Of a stretch of 64,000 nt of DNA, positions 59,995-64,000 are shown one piece after another. Under the pieces are notes generated by a model, which ran no database searches, had not been told where the DNA came from, and saw only the letters and a list, made by a program, of their open reading frames with translations. A program made the position numbers and the translations under genes. This DNA comes from Nonomuraea soli. Its GTDB lineage: Bacteria; Actinomycetota; Actinomycetes; Streptosporangiales; Streptosporangiaceae. The stretch is from NCBI RefSeq assembly GCF_013761175.1, contig NZ_JACDUR010000002.1:750816-814815 (forward strand), given 5' to 3'. Within the stretch, counting starts at the first letter, position 1. Each line of letters starts with the position of its first letter.

Positions 59995-62900
59995 ATGTCA
60001 TCGGAGATTATCGACCGCGCCGCAGGAGCCGGCCTGGACCCGGACACGCTGCGCCGCACGCTCTCCGAGCTCATGGGCATCGAGCTGACCCAGGACGACG
60101 ACGACAGCAACGTCTTCGAACTGGGCCTGCAGTCGATCGAGCTGATGCGCCTGGCCAACCGGCTCAACCGGGCCGGCGCCGAGGTGACGTTCGCGCAGCT
60201 CGCCGACGACCCGCGCCTGCGCGCGTGGTCGGACCTGCTCGCGGGCACGGTGGTCGCCGAGCGGCCCGCGGCCACCGGCCCCGGGCCGCACGACAGCTCG
60301 GTCTTCCCGCTGACGCCCGTCCAGCAGGCCTACCTCATCGGCCGCGCCGGCCACCAGCCGCTCGGCGGCGTCGGCTGCCACAACTACCTGGAGTTCGATC
60401 TGGCGCGCGTCGAACCGCACCGCCTGGATCGGGCCGTGCGCCGCCTCATCGAGCGCCACCCGATGCTGCGGGCCTGCTTCGTCGACGACGCCACCCACCG
60501 CATCCTCGCCGAGTCGCCGTGGCCGGGCATGACCGTGCGCGACTGGCGCGACCTGCCCGCCGAGCAGGCCGAGGCGGCGGCGCTCGACCTGCGTGCCCAG
60601 CAGGCGCACCGGGTGCTCGACGTCAGCCGCGGCGAGGTCCTCGACGTGCACCTGACCCGGCTGCCGGGCGGCGTCGACCGGCTGCACTTCAACGTCGACC
60701 TGCTCGTCGCGGACCTGGCCAGCTTCCGGCTGATGCTCATCGAACTGGCCGCCCTCTACGACGACCCCGGCAGCCTCGGCGAGCTCACCTACAGCTTCGG
60801 CCGCTACCTGGCCGACATGGCCGAGGTGCGCCGCCCGGAACGCGAGCGGGCGCGCGCCTACTGGCAGCGGCGCCTCCCGGAGCTGCCGGGAGGCCCCAGG
60901 CTCCCGCTGGCCGTCGAACCCGAGGCGGCGGGCGTGCCCCGGTTCGCGCGCCGATACTTCGAGCTCACCGGCGGCGAATGGCAGGTCCTGGAACGGCGCG
61001 CGGGCGAGGCGGGGCTGACGCCCGCCGCGGTGCTGGCCACGGCCTACTCCCTGGTGCTCGCGCGCTGGAGCGGCGACGACCGCTTCCTGCTCAACCTGCC
61101 GCTCTTCGACCGCGACCTCGACGCCCACCCCGAGATCGGCGGCCTCGTGGGCGACTTCACCGGGCTGCTGCTGCTGGAGGTCGACCTGGCGGGCGAGGGC
61201 TTCGCCGAGCGTGCGCGCGCCGTCCAGCGGCGGCTGCACGAGGACATCGGGCACGCCTCCTACACCGGCGTCGAGGTGCTGCGCGACCTGGCCCGCACCG
61301 ACAGGGACGCGCCCCGCACGGCGCCCGTCGTCTTCTCCTACGACCTGTCGGCGCCGCTGATCCCCGACGAGTTCGCGGCCCGCTTCGGCGACGCGACGTG
61401 GATGTTGTCGCAGACGCCGCAGATCTGGCTCGACCACCAGATCTACCGCACCCGCGACGGCGGGGTGCGCCTGGTCTGGGACGCCGTCGAGGCGCTGTTC
61501 CCGGCCGGGATGCTGGACGCGATGATGGCGGCCTACCAGGGGGTGGTGCGCGGGCTGCTCGACGGGGACTGGGAGGGCGCGCCGCGGATCGAGCTGCCTG
61601 CCGTACAGGTCGCGACGCGGGCGGAGGCCAACACGCGGGTGCGCGCGATGAGCGGCGGCCTGCTGCACACGGCGTTCTTCGAGCGCGCCACCGAACGGGC
61701 GGGCCGTCCCGCCCTCCTGTGGGGCACCGACGGTGCGGCAGCGGCCCCGACCGGCGCTTCGCCCGAGGCTGCGGGCGGCTCGACGGGCGGGGCGACGGGC
61801 GGGGCGATGGGCGGCTCGACGGGCGGGGCGATGGCTCATGATGAGCTGGCGCGGCGGGCGCTCGCCGTCGGCGGCGCGCTGGCCCGGCGCGGCGTCGGGC
61901 GCGGCTCGACCGTCGCCGTCATCGCGCCCAAGGGCCCGGACCAGATCGCCGCCGTCCTCGGCGTGCTGGCCGCCGGAGCCGCCTACGTGCCCATCGGCGT
62001 GGACCAGCCCGCCGAACGGCGCGCCCGCATCCTGGAGCTGAGCGGCGCCCGCGTCGTCCTCGACGGCGCCAGGCTCCCCGGCACGCCCGGCGTCGAGACC
62101 CTCCCGATCGGCGACGCCCTGCGAGCGCGTCCCCTCGGCGCCCCCGTGCCCGCCGACCCCGGCGACCCCGCCTACGTGATCTTCACCTCCGGCTCCACCG
62201 GCCTGCCCAAGGGCGTCGAGCTCAGCCACCGCGCCGCCCTCAACACGGTCGAGGACATCAACGAACGGTTCGGCATCGGCCCCGCCGACCGGGTGCTCGC
62301 CGTGTCCGCGCTCGACTTCGACCTGTCCGTCTGGGACCTCTTCGGCCTCCTCGCCGCCGGCGGCGCGGCCGTCCTGGTGCCCGAGTCCGGCCGTCGCGAC
62401 GCCGCCGCATGGCTGAGCTTGTGCCGCGCCCACGGCGTGACCGTCTGGAACACCGTCCCCGCCCTGCTCGACATGGCGCTGACCGCCGCCGCCGACGCGC
62501 CGCTGCCCGGCACGCTGCGCCTGGCGCTGCTGTCCGGCGACTGGATCGGCCTCGACCTGCCCGCCCGCCTGGCCCGCGCGACGGCCGGGCGCTGCCGGCT
62601 GATCGCGCTCGGCGGCGCCACCGAGGCGGCGATCTGGTCCAACGCGTTCGAGGTCGCCGAGGTGGAGGAGGGCTGGCGTTCGATCCCGTACGGCACGCCG
62701 CTGCGCAACCAGCGCTTCAGGGTGGTCGACGGCAGGGGGCGCGACTGCCCGGACTGGGTGCCGGGCGAGCTCTGGATCGGCGGCAGCGGAGTCGCCCTCG
62801 GCTACCGGGGGGACCCCGAGCTGACCGCCGCCCGGTTCCCCGTGCACGAGGGCGAGCGCTGGTATCGCACCGGCGACCTGGGCCGGTACTGGCCTGACGG

Positions 62901-64000
62901 GAATCTGGAGTTTCTGGGGCGCCTCGACCATCAGGTGAAGATCAACGGCTTCCGCGTGGAGCTGGGGGAGATCGAGTCGTGCCTGCAGGCGGATCCGGCC
63001 GTGGCCCAGGCCGTGGCCATGGTGGTGAGCGAGGGGCGCAAGGAGGTGGTGGCGGCGGTCGTCGAGACCCCGCCGTCGCCTATGCCCACGGTGCCTGAGG
63101 GTCCGCCCGTGACCTCGGGGGACCTGTTCCTGCCGCCCTCCCACGGTGGGGAACCGGCCGAGCATCACCTGGTGGAGATCCTGCTCGCCGAGCTCCTCGC
63201 CCCCCGGCTCGCCGCGCCGTACGCCGGGGTCTGCGACGAGCAGCGGCCCGTGCTGGACCTCTGGCTCGCCTACCTGGCCCGGCGTTCGGTGCTCGCCCGC
63301 ACGCCCGGCGGGTTCGAGCGGGGCCCGCGCTGGGACGAGGTCACCGGCGCGGCATGGGTCGAGCGGGTTCGCCAGGCCGCCCAGGGGACCAGGCTCGAGC
63401 ACGTCGTCACCGCTCTGGAGTGGTCCGTGCCCCTCTACGCCGCCATCCTGACGGGCGAGGCCGACGCCACGGCCCTGCTGGACGACCCGGTCCTCGCGCC
63501 CGAGGCGCTCAACGACCTGATGCCCGCCACCGCCCGCTGCCTCGCGGCGATCGCCGGCGACCTGCGCGCACGTGGCGCCGAGTTCCACACCGTCGCCGAG
63601 TGGGACGTCACGGGCTGGCTCAGCGCCGCCCGGCTCCTCGCCGCGCTGGACGAGGCGCCCGGCGACGACGGGCACGGCGATGACGGGCACGGCGATGACG
63701 GGCAGGTCACCGAAAGGCGCGTCGACTACACCCTGCTCGGTTCCTCGGGCCCCGCCCTGGCCAAGGCCGAGAAGGCCCTGCGCGAGGAAGGCCACGAGCC
63801 CCAGGTAGCCGTCCAGGGCACGGCCGCGATCGACGGCCGGCACGTGCACACGTTCGACGCCGTCGTGGCGGTCAACGCCCTGCACCGCATGACCGACCCC
63901 GAGACCGCCGCGGCCACCATGGCCCTGCTGCTGGCCCCCGGCGGCCGCCTCTACCTGCTGGAACGCGCCCACCCGACCCCGCTCGCCCTGCTGACCGCGC
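59995..64000 (+). CDS. NRPS, PchE-like ArCP-Cy-A(Cys) with embedded MT-like domain, 3' truncated by window
   Basis: At least 1335 residues, open to the window end. It begins with an aryl carrier domain (Ser47 in LGLQSIELM). A heterocyclisation domain follows (about 100-530): FPLTPVQQAYLIGR, and the cyclisation motif DLLVADLAS at 235-243 replacing HHxxxDG. The adenylation domain (about 580-990) has IFTSGSTGLPKG, YRTGDLGR and NGFRVELGEIES; my reading of its pocket is D-L-W-N-L-S-L-I-W, one change from the cysteine code DLYNLSLIW. After the A8 motif the A domain is interrupted by a domain resembling the methyltransferase-like insert of PchE-type proteins, with a degenerate cofactor loop (LLGSSGPA). 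The expected step is condensation of an aryl starter with Cys and cyclisation to an aryl-thiazoline. AAGGGAG precedes the ATG. Confidence 0.92.
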   Translation, partial: MSSEIIDRAAGAGLDPDTLRRTLSELMGIELTQDDDDSNVFELGLQSIELMRLANRLNRAGAEVTFAQLADDPRLRAWSDLLAGTVVAERPAATGPGPHDSSVFPLTPVQQAYLIGRAGHQPLGGVGCHNYLEFDLARVEPHRLDRAVRRLIERHPMLRACFVDDATHRILAESPWPGMTVRDWRDLPAEQAEAAALDLRAQQAHRVLDVSRGEVLDVHLTRLPGGVDRLHFNVDLLVADLASFRLMLIELAALYDDPGSLGELTYSFGRYLADMAEVRRPERERARAYWQRRLPELPGGPRLPLAVEPEAAGVPRFARRYFELTGGEWQVLERRAGEAGLTPAAVLATAYSLVLARWSGDDRFLLNLPLFDRDLDAHPEIGGLVGDFTGLLLLEVDLAGEGFAERARAVQRRLHEDIGHASYTGVEVLRDLARTDRDAPRTAPVVFSYDLSAPLIPDEFAARFGDATWMLSQTPQIWLDHQIYRTRDGGVRLVWDAVEALFPAGMLDAMMAAYQGVVRGLLDGDWEGAPRIELPAVQVATRAEANTRVRAMSGGLLHTAFFERATERAGRPALLWGTDGAAAAPTGASPEAAGGSTGGATGGAMGGSTGGAMAHDELARRALAVGGALARRGVGRGSTVAVIAPKGPDQIAAVLGVLAAGAAYVPIGVDQPAERRARILELSGARVVLDGARLPGTPGVETLPIGDALRARPLGAPVPADPGDPAYVIFTSGSTGLPKGVELSHRAALNTVEDINERFGIGPADRVLAVSALDFDLSVWDLFGLLAAGGAAVLVPESGRRDAAAWLSLCRAHGVTVWNTVPALLDMALTAAADAPLPGTLRLALLSGDWIGLDLPARLARATAGRCRLIALGGATEAAIWSNAFEVAEVEEGWRSIPYGTPLRNQRFRVVDGRGRDCPDWVPGELWIGGSGVALGYRGDPELTAARFPVHEGERWYRTGDLGRYWPDGNLEFLGRLDHQVKINGFRVELGEIESCLQADPAVAQAVAMVVSEGRKEVVAAVVETPPSPMPTVPEGPPVTSGDLFLPPSHGGEPAEHHLVEILLAELLAPRLAAPYAGVCDEQRPVLDLWLAYLARRSVLARTPGGFERGPRWDEVTGAAWVERVRQAAQGTRLEHVVTALEWSVPLYAAILTGEADATALLDDPVLAPEALNDLMPATARCLAAIAGDLRARGAEFHTVAEWDVTGWLSAARLLAALDEAPGDDGHGDDGHGDDGQVTERRVDYTLLGSSGPALAKAEKALREEGHEPQVAVQGTAAIDGRHVHTFDAVVAVNALHRMTDPETAAATMALLLAPGGRLYLLERAHPTPLALLTA
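61774..61831 (+). repeat. Repeated glycine-rich linker in the NRPS
   Basis: A 22-base sequence starting GGCGGCTCGACGGGCGGGGC occurs at 61774-61795 and again at 61810-61831, 36 bases apart, with a shorter copy between. It encodes a Gly/Ser/Thr/Met linker between the Cy and A domains. Confidence 0.85.
63661..63705 (+). repeat. 15-base tandem repeat in the NRPS insert domain
   Basis: Three in-frame copies of GGCGATGACGGGCAC (with single-base changes) encode Gly-Asp-Asp-Gly-His units in a loop of the embedded domain, probably a surface expansion. Confidence 0.85.

Noticed and set aside
59998..63972. A minus-strand open frame of about 1320 codons opposite the NRPS
   Set aside because: The plus-strand frame from 59995 is open to the window end and carries all expected NRPS motifs. 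The antisense frame has none.

Overview
The window is a GC-rich actinomycete chromosome segment. GC-rich codon third positions, GTG starts, ATGA/GTGA stop-start overlaps and mycothiol-type DinB proteins point this way. The gene content would suit Nonomuraea or another member of Streptosporangiales, but that genus guess is inference. Almost the whole strand is coding, and no rRNA, tRNA, IS element or CRISPR array was seen.

Region 1 (1-10.5 kb): the 3' end of an RskA-like anti-sigma gene and a small membrane protein precede a translationally coupled carotenoid operon: crtE, crtI, crtB, a plsX homologue, cruF, a crtD-like desaturase and a GT2 glycosyltransferase. A plsY homologue (minus strand), a crtA-like monooxygenase and a MarR regulator follow. 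The expected product is an acyclic C1'-hydroxylated, glycosylated, possibly keto carotenoid. The plsX/plsY pair suggests acylation.

Region 2 (10.7-18 kb): general genes: a TetR regulator, an ADP-ribosylglycohydrolase, a membrane-anchored HtrA-like protease, a MoxR/DUF58/VWA/VWA operon and a DinB/MDMPI protein.

Region 3 (18-38 kb): left part of a large biosynthetic locus. A LuxR-type regulator with an aspartate-less receiver, an unrecognised protein and an esterase precede an operon with a transglutaminase-like protein, an AurF-type diiron oxygenase, an acyl carrier protein, two tandem seryl-tRNA-synthetase-like amino acid:carrier protein ligases, a nitronate-monooxygenase-like flavoenzyme, an alpha/beta hydrolase, a second carrier protein and a PPTase. 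A second operon holds a KAS III, a carrier protein, a KS-less AT-ACP protein, one fully reducing type I PKS module and a thioester reductase-like protein.

Region 4 (39-44.7 kb): MbtH, an antiporter, an orphan winged-helix regulator, a free-standing A-PCP didomain and a convergent P450. This set typically makes a beta-hydroxy amino acid on a carrier protein.

Region 5 (44.8-49.2 kb): a two-component system, a small membrane protein and a membrane-anchored multicopper oxidase, probably not part of the pathway.

Region 6 (49.3-64 kb): two divergent operons. The minus operon encodes a thioesterase, SDR, aminotransferase, tryptophan halogenase, flavin reductase and HxlR regulator. The plus operon encodes an aryl-AMP ligase, tryptophan 2,3-dioxygenase, second tryptophan halogenase, kynurenine formamidase and an NRPS running off the window. 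With region 4 this matches the logic of 3-hydroxyquinaldate assembly from tryptophan, with chlorination added, feeding a PchE-like ArCP-Cy-A(Cys) NRPS. The predicted core is a chlorinated hydroxyquinaldyl-thiazoline, reminiscent of a metal chelator. A shared TGGTAGCGT box and a 14-bp upstream repeat in several intergenic regions suggest that regions 3 and 4, and possibly 6, are co-regulated.
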